From Todiramphus chloris collaris (taxonomy: Eukaryota; Chordata; Aves; Coraciiformes; Alcedinidae): a stretch of 64,000 bases of DNA. The number at the start of each line of letters is the position of its first letter. Position 1 is the stretch's first letter. The stretch lies in the NCBI GenBank assembly GCA_025345505.1, contig JANVCC010000018.1, positions 40,787,263 through 40,851,262 of the forward strand, written 5' to 3'. The notes beneath the pieces are model-generated. The model was given only the letters and a program-made list of their open reading frames with translations. It was not told where the DNA came from and made no database searches. The position numbers were made by a program, and so were the translations under genes. Shown here one piece after another: positions 49,382 to 63,400 of this stretch.

Positions 49382-52300
49382 TCACTAAATCCTTTCCAAT
49401 TTGTGCAGTTCAGTTGGATCCACAAAAGTACTTGTGATGAAGATTACTGCTCCTTTAAATTTCCTAATGCAGCTGTTTGTCTTCCTCACATCAAGTTGAA
49501 CAGTGATTTGAGTTTGATGCTACAGTAAGCATAAAACATATGGAAAGGCTTAGACTCTTGGGAGACAATAGAGAATGTGCCAAGAGATGCCTGCAGTAAT
49601 AGATAGGAGATGTCACAGGAACAGTATGTCATACTTCCTGGTACCCAAGGCATGCAGAAGGTAGAACAATTCTTTAGCCAGCTTTCATTGTTCTAAGCCA
49701 TTTTTGGAAGTTTTCCAATGACAGTAAAATACCAGAAATACGCTCACTGATGGTTCCCTGATCCCCAGACTAGTGGCCTAGACACTAGGCTGTAAGGATA
49801 TGCTGCAGCCTTTGTCTAGCCCATTATCTTAAAGAGTGGATTGTTTCTACAATGGTAACATAAAAGCTATTTAAGAACTTCAGATACTAGTTTTGCAGTC
49901 CAAGTGAGGAATTAGGCTGGATTTCCATGCTGAAATAAGTTTAGGGACTTTACTTGAAGTATCTTACTGAACTGTTTGTAATACAGTTCTGTAAGGAGAA
50001 TGTATATGTTTCTACCCTATGTTATTGTGGTTTTCATTTTGTCCATAGAAAGAATGAGCTAAACTTCATTACTCTTATGGAAAAAAAAAAAAAGAAGTAT
50101 TTGACTTTGGCCTGAAACCTTCAGCCCTGATGCAACACAGAATTTCTGTTGTCAAAGCTAAAAAGAAAAATCTGACCACAAATTGCACTAAATAAGATAC
50201 ATAGAGGTTAATTTTGACTAACCATTTTATACAGTTCCTGAAATAAAAGTCATAAAAGTAATAATTGCCTATATTCTATGTGTTAGATATTCAAACTTAG
50301 CTCTACTGTCTTCCAAAAAGATGCCATAGTGGATAAGGTTTTCAAAACATTTCTGTCTCATTTTAAATACATTCAGATCTCTGCAGAGCCTAAATCTAAC
50401 AAAGGCAAGATTATTTGAAAATGGGCTTCAGATCATATAAGGGTGTTTTTAGAATTTTACTTACTCTACTGAATACATATTCTATACCTGTTTTGTAATA
50501 AGCAGACTTTTTTTTTCGCCTGCTTTAATATTCAGCATCCCTGAGGCTAGAAGTTTATATACAAACAATGTTAATAGCATAATTTCTCTCCATATTTCCA
50601 ACACATCCTAACAATAAATCAGACTTAAATAAATCCCAGGTCTGTAAGATAAGACAATGTTTGTGTTGTCTCCAGTTGCACTTTGGATACTTATTATAAA
50701 ATGTGTGTAGCATGCTACATTGGAAATGAGTTTTGGTAGATAAAAAGCAAAAAAATCCATCCACTAATCTGGGACATATTAATAGTTCAATGAATTTTAA
50801 GATGGAGCTGATAGAGATAAGAACTCCAAGTCAGTACTATGATTTTTCAGATATGGTTCAGGTGATGCACATCTCTGCATGACTTCAGTTTTATCTCCCA
50901 TGAATACTACATTAACAACCTACACATTATTTACAAAGCTTTCCCCTTCCTCTCTACCTTATCTGCTTCTGTAAAGTAGCACCCTTAAAAACATCCCTTG
51001 ACAGCTAATTTTTTGAACCCACTCTAGGCCCCTCTATAATAAAAAGCAATAGCATCCTGTGGGACGTTTGTTTTATCAGCAGCCCTTTAGCTAACACTCA
51101 GAATGAAATTCTCCACTGACTCTCCAGCTGTGAGATTTTTTCCAGGCACTGATAGAGGAATAGAAACATTTCTGGTCAGTACATTGGCTCATTGTCTAGC
51201 AGACCTATAGCTACTGCAATGTGTATAGTTTTGGAGCTCATGCTGAGGCCAGTAACAACCACTTAATTTAATCCCTCATCCGATAGTCACATCTTAAATT
51301 ATTGTAGTTGTCTGTACCCAAAGAGTAACCTTGGATTGTTTTTCTAAAACCTTCAAAGAGGAACCTACTTTGATAATGTGCATTTAGCTGTGAGATCAGG
51401 TACTCCAGAAGTTACAAGCCTGCACTTACCATTGATTTCTTTTATGATCTTCACTAATGTATTTAACTTTCCTGTCTTAGACAGCCAACCAGTTTGTAGC
51501 AGAAAGAAATATCTTTTATTATGTCAATTGACTTGATGGCTGAGCTGCTGGAAGGATAACTGTAATCCAGTTGCTGTGTCCTGCATAGTGACATCTTTGA
51601 CCACTACTGATAGATACAAATATTTGCCTTACAGAATTGCTGCTATAGCTCCACTAGTGTGGTGGTCAGATATAGGATATGCTGAATAGATATTGGTGGT
51701 GAATGTATGAGATAACCAACCTGTGTAGTCAATAGCACTGTATATTAGCTCTTTCAGGACACAGTTCATGATATCCTGAAGTAGGTGTCTGAAACAGGGA
51801 AGATAAATTACACCTTCATTCAGTCTGCAGGGAGTTGAGGCTGATTAGTTTAAATGTTGATGTCTCCATTGTAGCTTCACATAGATAACAGAGACAAGTC
51901 ACACTAAAGGAATGCCTGTACAGGAGTAGTTACACCATCTGCAAGGTAATCCAAACATGCAGAATTTTCTTCTGTTTATACAATTTTATCTACATCATGG
52001 ATGTTAGCATAGTCATTTTACCTAAAAAATGCATTTTTACACCCCACATATTATAACTATTCTAACAAACATTGCAGTGATTTATGGCCCGGTTTCCTTG
52101 TGAGACACAATCAAAAATGATATTTTGAAAATTAAAGAGCTGGGGTTTTTATGGAGTTTCAGAATGAGCATATTCTTGGCGTCAGGGTAGACAAAAATAT
52201 ATTAGCCTCACAAAAAGAGGACAAATTTCTAAGATTTATAAAGTTACCAATTACTTGTTGAATGGTAATTAAATATAATCATAGCAAAAACAAAAAAATA

Positions 52301-53135
52301 TGAAGGTAGAACATGAAATCAATGAATAGCTATCTACCAGTCATGTCAGTCTAGGATATAGTTAGTTTATATACAAGCACTCATGTTGTCCATAGTCCGG
52401 CATGTCACTATGCCCCAGACTGTCAAAATCTACTTCAGCTATTACTAGCTCTTTCTACTTCCATCATTTTATAAGACTTTTTATCTCTTGTCTACAGCAG
52501 ATAAACACAAACTAAGGATATGGCATTTACATTCATATTTCATTGGTAGTAGCATCTGGGTATATTTATTCTACACTTTGAGAGCATACAGAACTAGAAA
52601 AGTTTCCTGTTGACTTCAGGTTTACCTGCACTTGAATGTATGAAAATCAGTTACTGGGGAAGCCTGACTGAAAACCCAAGTAAAATAATTTCCTAGGTAG
52701 CCTATTCCATTCCAATTTTGCTAGTAAAGTCATGGGAACTGCTGTATTGAATCAGATCAGTTGTTCCTCTAATCCTGGAACAGCTCTAAGCATAAGTAAT
52801 GCCAGTTTCTTCAAAGAAAAGTTTCAAGAAACACTGTAGTGAGCCCCTATTTAATTATCTGCCTGATGAATGGCTTCTTTCCCCGCCTTTTAAAATCTCT
52901 GTTTATGCCTGAAGCACAAAATATTTCAGTGTTTTCCAAAAGAGTTGCTTTAGTTTTAACACTTTACTCTATAGAGCTATATGTTTTTGTTGCCATACAC
53001 ATATCTAAATACTTTTAACAATTTGTCTGTGACAGTGAGTTCCATAGTTTTTGGTTTGGTTAGGTATTGTTTTGTGTTTTGGTTTTTTTTTTTTTTTTCA
53101 AAATAAATATTTTAATTTCAAATTCTCTATAAAAA
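49382..53135. other. Unique AT-rich DNA, no gene seen
   Basis: Nothing is recognisable apart from a run of 13 A (50081-50093) and a run of 16 T (53083-53098). Open frames are all under 70 residues. Confidence 0.55.
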
Positions 53136-53185
53136 CAGAATCACAGAATATTTAGGGCTGGAAGAAACCTTGCAGTCTCATTGAT
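53136..53185 (-). mobile_element. Short CR1 3' end fragment
   Basis: CAGAATCACAGAATATTTAGGGCTGGAAGAAACCTT is a diverged version of the reverse-complement CR1 terminus (tail repeats, then GGTTGGAAGGGACCT). No body is recognisable beyond it. Confidence 0.7.
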
Positions 53186-53863
53186 TACAGTTTGTTCTTC
53201 TACTGTGAGGAAAGGCAGATAGAATTTTACAAAATAGATAATAATATGTCACAAAACTGCATAAAAATCTCCTTTGTTCCAGTGCTATTTAAACTACCTA
53301 CTTTATACTTCTAATTTATTCTTCCTATAAACTCTCAATTTTAACCAGATCTAGAAGGAGAAGTCCCAGGAATTGTCATCAGTTTGGAAGTTTTCCTATA
53401 AGTTAATGGAAAAATGGAAGTAGTGAAGTTGAAGGAAAACATGATTTTTCTTTTATCAATTTCTGGACATCTGATGTAAGTAATATGTAGAAATTTGAAG
53501 GAAAAAAACCCCAAACAAACAAAAAACAACAACCAAGAAGTGGTAATAAGGAATAGGTAATACTAAAAGTTTACTGAGGTGATGAGTTCTATCCTTTCTG
53601 CCTCAAATGTCAAGTTCTGTCCTCTTTTGAAGAAGGAGGAGCTGAGAAGGTGGAAAATCTTGTTTTCTTGCTTAATCTAAAAAGTCAACAGGGGAACTGT
53701 CTTTTGGAGCAGTGTTGGTAAGGGATGTGTTCCTTTTATAGAAATTACAGCAACAATAGTATCCTCTCCTTTCCCTTTACATCTACGACTATGTGTCTTG
53801 GTGCATTGGCAGACTGTCTTCCTTCTACCTCAAACAAAATATGTTGGCTTAAATGTGCTGGGA

Positions 53864-53931
53864 ATAGTGAAATAAAAGGACAACATAATGAAACATAATG
53901 ACAACATAGTGAAATAAAAGGACAACATAAT
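53864..53931. repeat. 26-bp direct repeat, 42-bp period
   Basis: The 26 bases at 53864-53889 (starting ATAGTGAAATAAAAGGACAA) recur exactly at 53906-53931. The spacer contains a partial third copy (ACATAATGACAACATAG). Confidence 0.85.
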
Positions 53932-54857
53932 CTGAACTGCTTAGGAGCACAAAAGTTTCCAGACATCCACAAACAGAGACAAATATCACATACTAAACTT
54001 CACTAGAAAGCTGTTGTGTCTTGCTCAGTGAGGACAGTTGGCTCTGGAATTTATCCTTACAGCCTTTTACAAAGATAAATGTTCATGCTGCTGCACTGAG
54101 AATCAGCAACACCCCTCACACTGTGGTTAGAGTGATTGTGCTTGAGCTCAGTGAGAGGTAGGAAGAACTAGCTTGGGTGTATAACAATTGTGGTAGTATT
54201 ATTTTTGGACCCTGAGCACAAGCAAACTGCACTTGTAAAATGTATTATTTCAGTATGTTCAGATTTTCTAAAACATATTTCACGGTAACCCAACAAGAAA
54301 CAGGATTTTCTCTGTTTTTTTTTTGTTTTTTTTTTTTTGTGACAGTGAGCTGTAGGAATTATCATCCTCAGGGACATTCTTTAGAGCATGGAGCCTTAAA
54401 ACTTGTGAAAAAAGAGTTGCACTTAACTGAAGTGGGCATAGTCTTTGAAGGAGTCCAGTGCAAAAGAGAGCAGAGTGACTTGAGCTGCACTTTCCACAAA
54501 CCCTTACACAAATAGGTCATTAATTAGAAAACAAACATTTTGAAGTAGTTGAAAGCTGAATAGGAGACTACTGAATATAATGAAGTCACTTAAATTAGAT
54601 TTTCAAAAGAGGAAACATTTTTATTTTTATTTTGCTTAACTCAGAAATGTTGTCATTTCAGAACTTAAAAATTTTCATCTAAACTCCTTTTCAGAGGAAA
54701 TTCTGCATCCAGATTCTCTGTCTATACTTGATTCCATAGGATCTGTATATTTTTTTTTGCTTCAAGATTCATTAAAATGATTCCATTTTCTTAAAACTCT
54801 TCTGAGGAAAATAACGTACTCTAAAAAAAAATAAAAAATTTCCAACTGAATCAAAGC

Positions 54858-54883
54858 CCAGGATTATGCAGTGATAATCCTGG
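54858..54883. promoter_or_regulatory. Perfect inverted repeat with two TAATCC-type sites
   Basis: CCAGGATTAT and ATAATCCTGG form a perfect 10-bp inverted repeat around the six bases GCAGTG. Each arm contains GGATTA/TAATCC, the known recognition sequence of bicoid-type (Lys50) homeodomains such as OTX, CRX, PITX and GSC. The structure is seen directly, and the binding role is inferred. Confidence 0.4.
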
Positions 54884-57149
54884 TAGTGAATATTACTTTG
54901 TCAGTGTGCTTCTAAAGCTATATATCCATCGTGCAGAGCCCTGACAAACCAGCTGTGTACTGCAGTCAGGGCAAAATCAAGGGTTGAAACAACTGTGATG
55001 GCAGAAGTATCTGCTATTCCTAGAGAACCTACGTTTAGACCAGCAGCACAACACATGATATGTTTTTATTCTACTTATAAAGGGCAGATTTGGCTGATAA
55101 AGATGCATTCACACAGAAGCCCTTTGCCAGCATAATACTGAAGTAAAGCATTGCTACTGTAGACATAAGCTCATACTGTATGAGCTTCATTGAAATGAAA
55201 AATACCTTGGGGAAAAAAGGATTGTGTTACTAAATCATTCTCAAGCAGTTGTGAACAGTAATCATGGAGCCTGCAGGAATCAGGCTGATCTGTAGAGGAA
55301 GGTAAAAAAGGCTGGGATCCAGAGAGAGCAGAGAAGGAGAAGGCACAGCCTCCTGAGCCAAAAACAGACTGTATGTCTTACAGAGGTGGAGAGGAAACAG
55401 TAAGTGAAACCTGATAAACTGTTCTTTGGTAGATGGTTTGGAACCTCATTGTGATTTCAGTAGCTGGTTTTAGCAAAATGGAGCCACCTACTTGAAACTC
55501 AACCCTGTATAAAAATGTAAGTTGCTTTGAAAAACTATGGCTGTTTCAAAGCTTGCTGGGTCATGGTGTCATAGGTTATTCCAGTGCAGAAGGACCAACA
55601 CAAAAAGTCCTATAAAATCCTCTGTCCTGAACTACCCTTGTTCTGAATGGTCTTATTCAGCAGAAGGGCCACTGAGGCAGAGGATAAATCACAGTCAGGC
55701 ACAGGTTTATTAGGTGATCTGAGAAAAAATTGTAATTTCTAGTTTCAGTAACTAACCCTGTGTATATCTCTGGGACTACAGACCATACATTCTAGAGTCA
55801 AGGGAGATTTGTTTTTCCATTTGCTATCATGTACATCATGTATTTAGCCACAAGTGTAAAGCTACCTGATATTTGTCAGATATTTTTTTATAATTTTCCC
55901 TCCAGAGTCATGGGAGTCATAATATTCTACCCCCTTATATGGGACTCAACTGCTATGGTGTGGCCTACTCTCCTTCCTGCTAGAAGTGGAACTGCATCTA
56001 CCCTTGAGCTGACTGAGTACAAATGTCTTAAAACTACCTCTGTTTCTCACACATGTGCTTTCTGGATGTATGCTGAGTATCATCCAGACATGGAGCTCCT
56101 AGCGTTTCAAAAGGATGCTGGAATGCACATGTCTTTCACAAGGCTTGCTGAGAAATAATAAGATAGGAATTGTTGCTGCTGCATATAGCTGTCATATTTG
56201 TGAAACAGCTGGACCTTCTGGCATGCTGGTTCTCCTTGTCTGGACAGACAGACGGGGTACCAGAAGGTAAGGGGAACTGTCAGATGCAGGGAAGCAGGAC
56301 TAATCAGCAGCAACTAAGCACTAGACCCCGTGTCCTTCATACAGTGGCGCAGGGTAAACAAAGTGATGTTCTACTCTGGAAGGATGACAGCACCTGTGAA
56401 TTCTTTATCAAGAATAAGTTTGATCATGCAGAAGTTAAAAAAGTATACCTTGATTTATAGCCTCCCTGATTTGGACTCACTTGGTAGTGGTGAAGGAGTA
56501 AAAGATACAGATGTTAACGTCCTTGTTTTCTTCTGCCAGGACTTATTAGGAGAGGAACTACCCATTTGTTTTTTAACTGCCATTGTTTTACTTGGGAGCA
56601 GTATAAACACCTAAGTGGAATGTCATGACTGAAGGAGAATTAAGCACACTAATCTGCTCTCCATTCCAGCCATTAATATACCATATATCCTGTCTTCACT
56701 TCACTTTCATATTCATTACTTCTTTAATGAAAAAAAAAAGATATTTTAATGGTCAAAAAAATCTAAATGATTAATGGTACATCAGTTAATGACATTTTAA
56801 AAGTATTTCAGGCTGGAAATGTGACACTACAATCATTAAAAATCAGATTCAATTTCCAAAGGTCCTAATCTTAAACTTTATACTGCTGGCAGAAACATAA
56901 ATTGATATCCCGTAAGCTCAGGTGCTTCTGTATGATGGAAAAGCTCAGGAGTTTTGTGAGCTCTGCCAGAAAATAATGTGTTCTCGGAAATTCTGGAAGT
57001 TGAGCAGGAAGATAACTGATGAGGATATAACAGAGCAAAGGAACAAATTGTTCAGTATAGAGGAATTCTCAGTCCAGGATCTTTTTCTCTGAGACATAGT
57101 TTGGGGTCCAAGAGTAGCATAATGGCTCCAAATGGATAAAAACAACAGT

Positions 57150-57480
57150 AAATCCCATTCTCATGCATTATGCATAAGCTCTTGCTATTGGAGTTTACAC
57201 CACCATCTGGTGTTTAATTATTCCCACTTTACACCACACGGTGGTGTGAATCTAATGAAATGAATATGTACATTATAATAATTTGGTGCATAGATTCTGG
57301 TTTGCTAATTATTAGGTGCCAGGCATCCTTTTTATAAAGCTGAGAGTTGGAATTCATTCTAAAAAAATAACTGTTTCTGTAGACTCTCACTGGCAAATAC
57401 GACAATTAATTGTTCCATTCTCTAAAGGTTCATTATTCGTATATGGCTGGTTCTAACATCTGTACAACATAAATTAATTA
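57150..57480. promoter_or_regulatory. Candidate conserved enhancer-like site cluster
   Basis: The stretch holds ATGCATTATGCATAAG (octamer/POU-like), an E-box in ACACCACCATCTGGTGT, TTAATTATT, a second hairpin ACACCACACGGTGGTGT, TAATTATTAG, ACAATTAATTGTT and AAATTAATTA. Such a density of bHLH and homeodomain cores is typical of conserved developmental enhancers, but AT-rich DNA yields TAATTA by chance. No conservation data were available. Confidence 0.3.
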
Positions 57481-60400
57481 CACGGTAGTGTCAGAATTCC
57501 CATTCTCATACTCTGTCAGTATTGTTAGAAAAGACCTTTTCTATGATGTTTACAGGGTTGGGTTTTTTTAAATAAATACATATATACTTTTGTATTGAAG
57601 GACTCTCTTCTTGTCTCCCTTGCTGGCACAGTTGCTGTCACTATACACAAGTTTTGTAATGTATCCAGGCTATAATATTTTCATATTATCACCTGTAAGC
57701 CATTAGATTTCAATCTGTCATCAGTGTATTTGAAACCAATCTTATGCTATTAAATTAGTTAGCATGGTTGTTTCTACCTGGCAATAAGCCCTGCTATGAA
57801 GAGTAAGACTCCTCAGCAAGTGTAGTGTTCCCAATGCTCCCAGAAAGGACACTGAAAACTGATTGTGTCCCCCATTAACAAATTATACTGTCCACTTATT
57901 TTCCTGTAGGCAAAAGTTTTTATAAGTTAAGATACCATGTATGGAGTGCAAATTGAATTTTCTGTAATAACAAAGAAGAAAACTTGGAAGGTTTTAACAG
58001 TGTGGTCAACAGTGATGCTTATCTACAAGAAGGTAGTGGCTTTCTGGTAAGATAATGCTCTTAAAGGATATTCAGATAACCACTACATCCCAAAGAGAAA
58101 TCCTTCCTTATGACTTACAAATTATAGCTTACTTTTCTACATTTTGATATACATTTGAGCTGAGCGGTTTGTGAAATTGTGAGCAAACTCACAAGGTTGT
58201 TTGCGATGTTTGAAAAACATATCCGAAAGCTGCAAATGTTTATATATAAGGGACGGTTGAGAAAATAAGACAAAGCAGGATAGCGAGAGACACTGAGAGC
58301 CTAGAACAAAAGTATTTTGATGCAGTGGTTTGTTTTTTCCTCACCTGTGGAAATTACCCTATTAGTTTTATTTATGCTTTTTCTTGAGCCATGTTTCAAT
58401 CTTAAAAAATTAAGGAAGATAAAAAGGACTGGAATCTGTACTGTTTAGGGAGTTTTCAGCAAAGACTAAAACCTCAATTTCATGTTACCTTGACAATTCC
58501 AACCAACCTACCTTCCTTCCTTCCTTGAAAACTTTGACAACTTATATTAATTTCCAGTTAACACTTGTTAGAAAATGAAGAAAAAATCACATTTCAGAAG
58601 AACATTTTTCATTCTTCTGCAAGAAAAAAAAAAGGCTTTGCTAAACTTTTAATTCATTGTTAGGCATGTTTTAATCAACAGTCTTTTCAAAGGAGTATGT
58701 AGGTTTGAGTGGCATGGAAGAACAGATAGTTCATAGTAGACATTGAAGAAAGAGTATGTATTATAGTAGCAAGAACATTCTTTTGAAATTAACATACTTA
58801 TCCATATCATGGAGGAAATCCTTTCACTAGATCAGCTTTCAGATTGCTACAAATACAGTTGAAGTAAAGCTTCTAAATTAAGTAATATCAGTAAATCAAG
58901 CAAAATATTATGAGTTACAGTATTAACAACTAAGCAAGTATTCTATAATTTTTCATTTCATTGAAAAATCATATGCCATTATATTTAACATTTTTCAAAT
59001 ATCCATTATTTGAATATTACCAAAGCTAAACAAATTCAGATAGAAGACAATTCTTTATAGTCCCAGTGGGTGACAAAAAATGATGTTCATAAAATAATTT
59101 TCTGACACGGAATTTCACTTTTCATATGCAAAACTGTGATGGAAAGTATTTGTATAGAACAATGATGGTCTTGGAAATAAGTTTCACTTGTTTTTTTTTG
59201 TTTTTTTTTTTTTTAACTAAGTTAAGAAATAATCAATCTAACAATGTCTACCAGTTGCTTTTGATGCAGAGTTAGTTTTTTTCCAACTTCTGCTCATCAG
59301 GGAGCAGAAATATTCCATATGCTTTGGTCCTGGAGTGAGTGGGGATGTTGTGAGATTCGTATCAGCTCTCTGGGCTAGCAGGGACCCTCAAAAACTGCAG
59401 GTCATGTCTCTAGTACTTGAAGAAATTAGGAAAAAGACTGCTTGGTATTAAACTTAGCATTATCTCATCAGCATTCAGCACCACTACTATGCCATGAAGG
59501 AATAAAAATAACAGAGAAACATGAGAAGAGGAATAGATAAAAGGAAAACACTGAGAGGAAAAATATGTTGTTTCTTAATTGAGCTGGAAAGAAAGAGGAG
59601 GAGGGGAAGACATTGCTTGCAGCTTTCTTTTGTCAAGAAACATTTTTGTACCTGTGACTAGGTAGGTTAAAAATGTAGTGCTGTCTCTAATAGACAGTCA
59701 TATTGTAATTTTTATTGGTAAATATATGGTGAAAATTCAGTAAGAAAATAAGAGGAGGAAAGGAGGAAAAATTCAAATTCAGAAATGTGAACATTTATAA
59801 GATGTACAGGGTCAATTGATCTGAACTAAGGAATCATCGTAACTCCTCTGGAGTGACTGCAACTGTACAAGTTTACGTCAGCTGAGATTTTCACTCCCTT
59901 CTCTCTTCTTCTTACACACAATGTCTCAGTGCCTTTCTCCCCACTATATCCCAAAGTGTCCCTGACAATCTCTGTAGTTCTATACTGTACTGTAGTTTAT
60001 ATGGTACACAAAATGACAAGTGGGACAACCTCACCAACATGTAAGGGTATTAGATTCAGTGTTAAGACATTGTTTCATATCTGATTTTTTTTTCTGAAAC
60101 ATCTGAATTTCATGTATTATCAATCTTTTTTTCTCATGTTTATTTTTCAGACACCTGTATCTGTACCCATTATCTGGGCTGGGCTAGAATTAATCTCACA
60201 AGAGTGAATTCTGAAATGGAATTTTCAATATATTCCATTTGCAGACCTGTAATAAACATAGCAAGAACAGCCATTGTAATGGTATTTTGGCACTTCTATT
60301 CACAGGTGGCAGGGGAAAGTACAGAAACAAAAAATATACATAAATCTCACCATAAACAAACCAGTAAACTACAATTCCTTGAACTTGGGATAAAGAGTGG

Positions 60401-63400
60401 TCTTGGAGTAGAGGTTTGACGCTGTTCTAATTGTAGCTAATCCTAATGAAATGTTTCCTAATTATGCAGTAAACATTCCCTCTCAGATGGAGCTACCTGT
60501 CAGCCCACTCTACAGGAGAAATGGCCATATGGAGCACTCTGCAGACGGCTGGGCAGTGGCATGTGTACAGCTGTGCAGTATGAGCACCCAGGTGTTTCAG
60601 CCTGGCTGTGATAGGCAGCGAGCAGGCAGCTCTGCAAGGGTGGGGAGGATACTGAGCAAGTGTGAAAGAAATGAGCAAGATGGGATTTGACAGGAAATAG
60701 CCATAATAAAAATAACAGTAATAAGGATTAATAAAATGCTCTTTTTTGCCATACCAGTATTTTACACTCCATCATGAAGAGCAAAGTCTGGTCTTACTTA
60801 GGCTTTGGTGAGACTGTAAGTAAGAAATATGAATACAACAGTGTGGGCACACATGAGGTAGCTCAAAATCATGTTAAAATAGCAATGAAGATGCATTTGT
60901 TTTGGCTGCCATGTGAACTAAATGAGCATACCTGAAGCAGAAATGTAGCACTATTTCTATGCCCAGATCTGCTCAGCTCTCTTTTGTGGAGCTGCTGCTA
61001 CTTAATTCCAGTGGCTCAGGTGACAGTCCTATGCTGAATATACTGCTTAGACTATAGGGAATGCAAAGTCACCTTGCTGTCTGATTCCAAGCTTCTTTTG
61101 ACTTGTGCTGGTGAAACTGCCATAGAAATCTGAGCTTCTTTCTGTCACAGCAGAATCTGGAAAAGATACATTTTATGCTACCCATCAGCTGAGTCCTGTA
61201 CACAGCTGCATCCAGATTCACATATATTCATACACACAAATAACAGTGTTGTGAAGCTGTGAACACAAAGAAAATAGACATTGAAAAAGCTATTATAAAG
61301 TGCCAGAGAGTGTTTTATGTTATACAAAAAAAATTGTTACTGAGTATTTACATTGTTTACAGAACTTTAGAGATGCTTTAAAGGATGCTTTAAAATAATA
61401 CATCACAGGATGAAGGTTTTCTTTAAAATAAAGAAAATTTCATTTATATATTTTATACAAGGTGAAAGGAGTGTCTGTTTCAACATTTCAGTGTCTATTT
61501 TAGTGTTAAAGGATTAAATTTTATCCAAATTCAGAATTTTTGTTTAATATTTCCTTGCAATTACAGAACTCAGAAGTTCCTATAAATATTTTTGGATATT
61601 GATAAATATATGTAGATTGTTATTTTGCTTTGGGATGAAAAATTTAGAAAAACCTTTTGATAAAAATGCATTTTTAAACCAGTGAAAATTAGCATCATAG
61701 CAAACAGATATGCAACTTTATTAAATGTAAAAGAAATATATTAATGAAAACCAATGTCAGCTCCTTTGGTTTCAAATGCTTTGTTGCACTATATGCACTA
61801 CTGACCTTATATATATATCAGGAAGAAACAGGGAAAATTAGAAATGTCAGACTAAGCATTTTTGAAATTTCTATGGATGAGGAGCCCTCCCCTTCTACAA
61901 TCATTATCCTAGGCCTAGTAAACTTTTGAGTGATTTAGCACAACAGCCATTGTGCTAGGACTCTACACCAGTTGGAGTCTGGTCTGAGAAATGAAGTATA
62001 AGTGTGTAAAACACACTAGAGTTTTGGTCATTAATCTCAAACAACTCAGAAAATCCTTATCCAGTTAATTTTGAGAAGAACTGAGTGTCACAGAAAGTCA
62101 TATGTAGGACTCATCTCACATAAGGTTAACCATATAAAAAATTAGATTTCTCCTTGGACTTCTCCTTCCCTTCCATAAAGATATAGAAATGAGAAAAATT
62201 GCCTTCTGGATTTGACTATCTCTCTCCACTGATTACAAAAGAAGCCCAGACACCTTGCTTAGGCTAGGCTAGCTTTTGCATAGCTGCATTAAGAAGGATC
62301 AATCTCAGCTGAGGGGTGAGATTTTCAAAAGTGCTTACATGACTTAAGTATTCACTTTTCATAGGCTTTTCAGAAATCTATGTTTCTAAATTACTTATAT
62401 TTGGAATTTATTTTAATTCCTATCAAATGAATAGACAGGCACAGAAGCAAAATCCAAGTAAGCTGATTATGACCGTTAGTTCTTGGTATGCGTTTTAAGC
62501 ATATCTTACAATTTCTTTGTCTGTTTTTCATTTGCCCATACTTGGAAAAGTAATGCAGAAGATGTATGTGTCCTGATGGGAATACTGAGTTCAAATAGAT
62601 AAAAGAAGAAGAAACATAGGAGAACCTTCATTAAAACTGCTCAGGGGAAGAGAAAATAACCTCTAATGAACTTGCATTGCCACATTAAAAAAATATTTCC
62701 TTCTATAACTAGTAAGTAGTGATTGTTTTGTGGTATGAAGTAGTTCTTGCATTTAAACTAGGAAAAAAAAAAAAGCAAACTGCATTCAGAGTCATACCTC
62801 TCATGTCTATTTGCTTATCAAATATAATTTACATTAAAATAGGATGTGATATTATGTTTTATTCTTGAGAGGAAAGGAAACTCTTCAGATGAAGCTGTGA
62901 TGTACAACAGAAAGATTTCATACCTAATTGATAAAGCACAACATTGTTCATGGCACAACTGGACTTCACAACCCTGCACCTCATGACTAACTGTAGCAGC
63001 CAAGGGTAATGCCCTTGGACACATATATTCCCATTAGAGAAGCCTCTTAGACACTTAATCCTGGCACATGCAACAGTTTAATTCTGTTAGCATTAAACTG
63101 TGAGATGCCAAGATCCTGCCTGAATCCCAGTTTGATTAACAAAATGATATTTCCAGAACTATTTTCCGCAGGTGGATTCATAGTATAACCAGTCTATAAG
63201 AAAAGCAAAGCTGCCATAACTTTAAAGGCTCAATTCAGTGGTTGGTGAGATGTGAGGGAGCTAAGCTTTGACTTCTCTTTTGGCTGAACCCACACTTGCC
63301 TGAGAGGTGCCACTGGTAAGGTGTTCCAGAAAAGGAGTTTCTCAGCCTCTTTTTGCTTACTTTTCAGGAAATAATTGAATATCTACAGGGTCAGGGGAGA

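Noticed and set aside
58236-58260. TATATATAAGGGACGG as a core promoter
   Set aside because: TATA-like strings are common in AT-rich DNA. No exon, CpG enrichment or other promoter element lies nearby.
60480-60690. GC-richer patch with a 79-residue open frame
   Set aside because: CpG is not enriched, and the frame has no recognisable domain or supporting signals.
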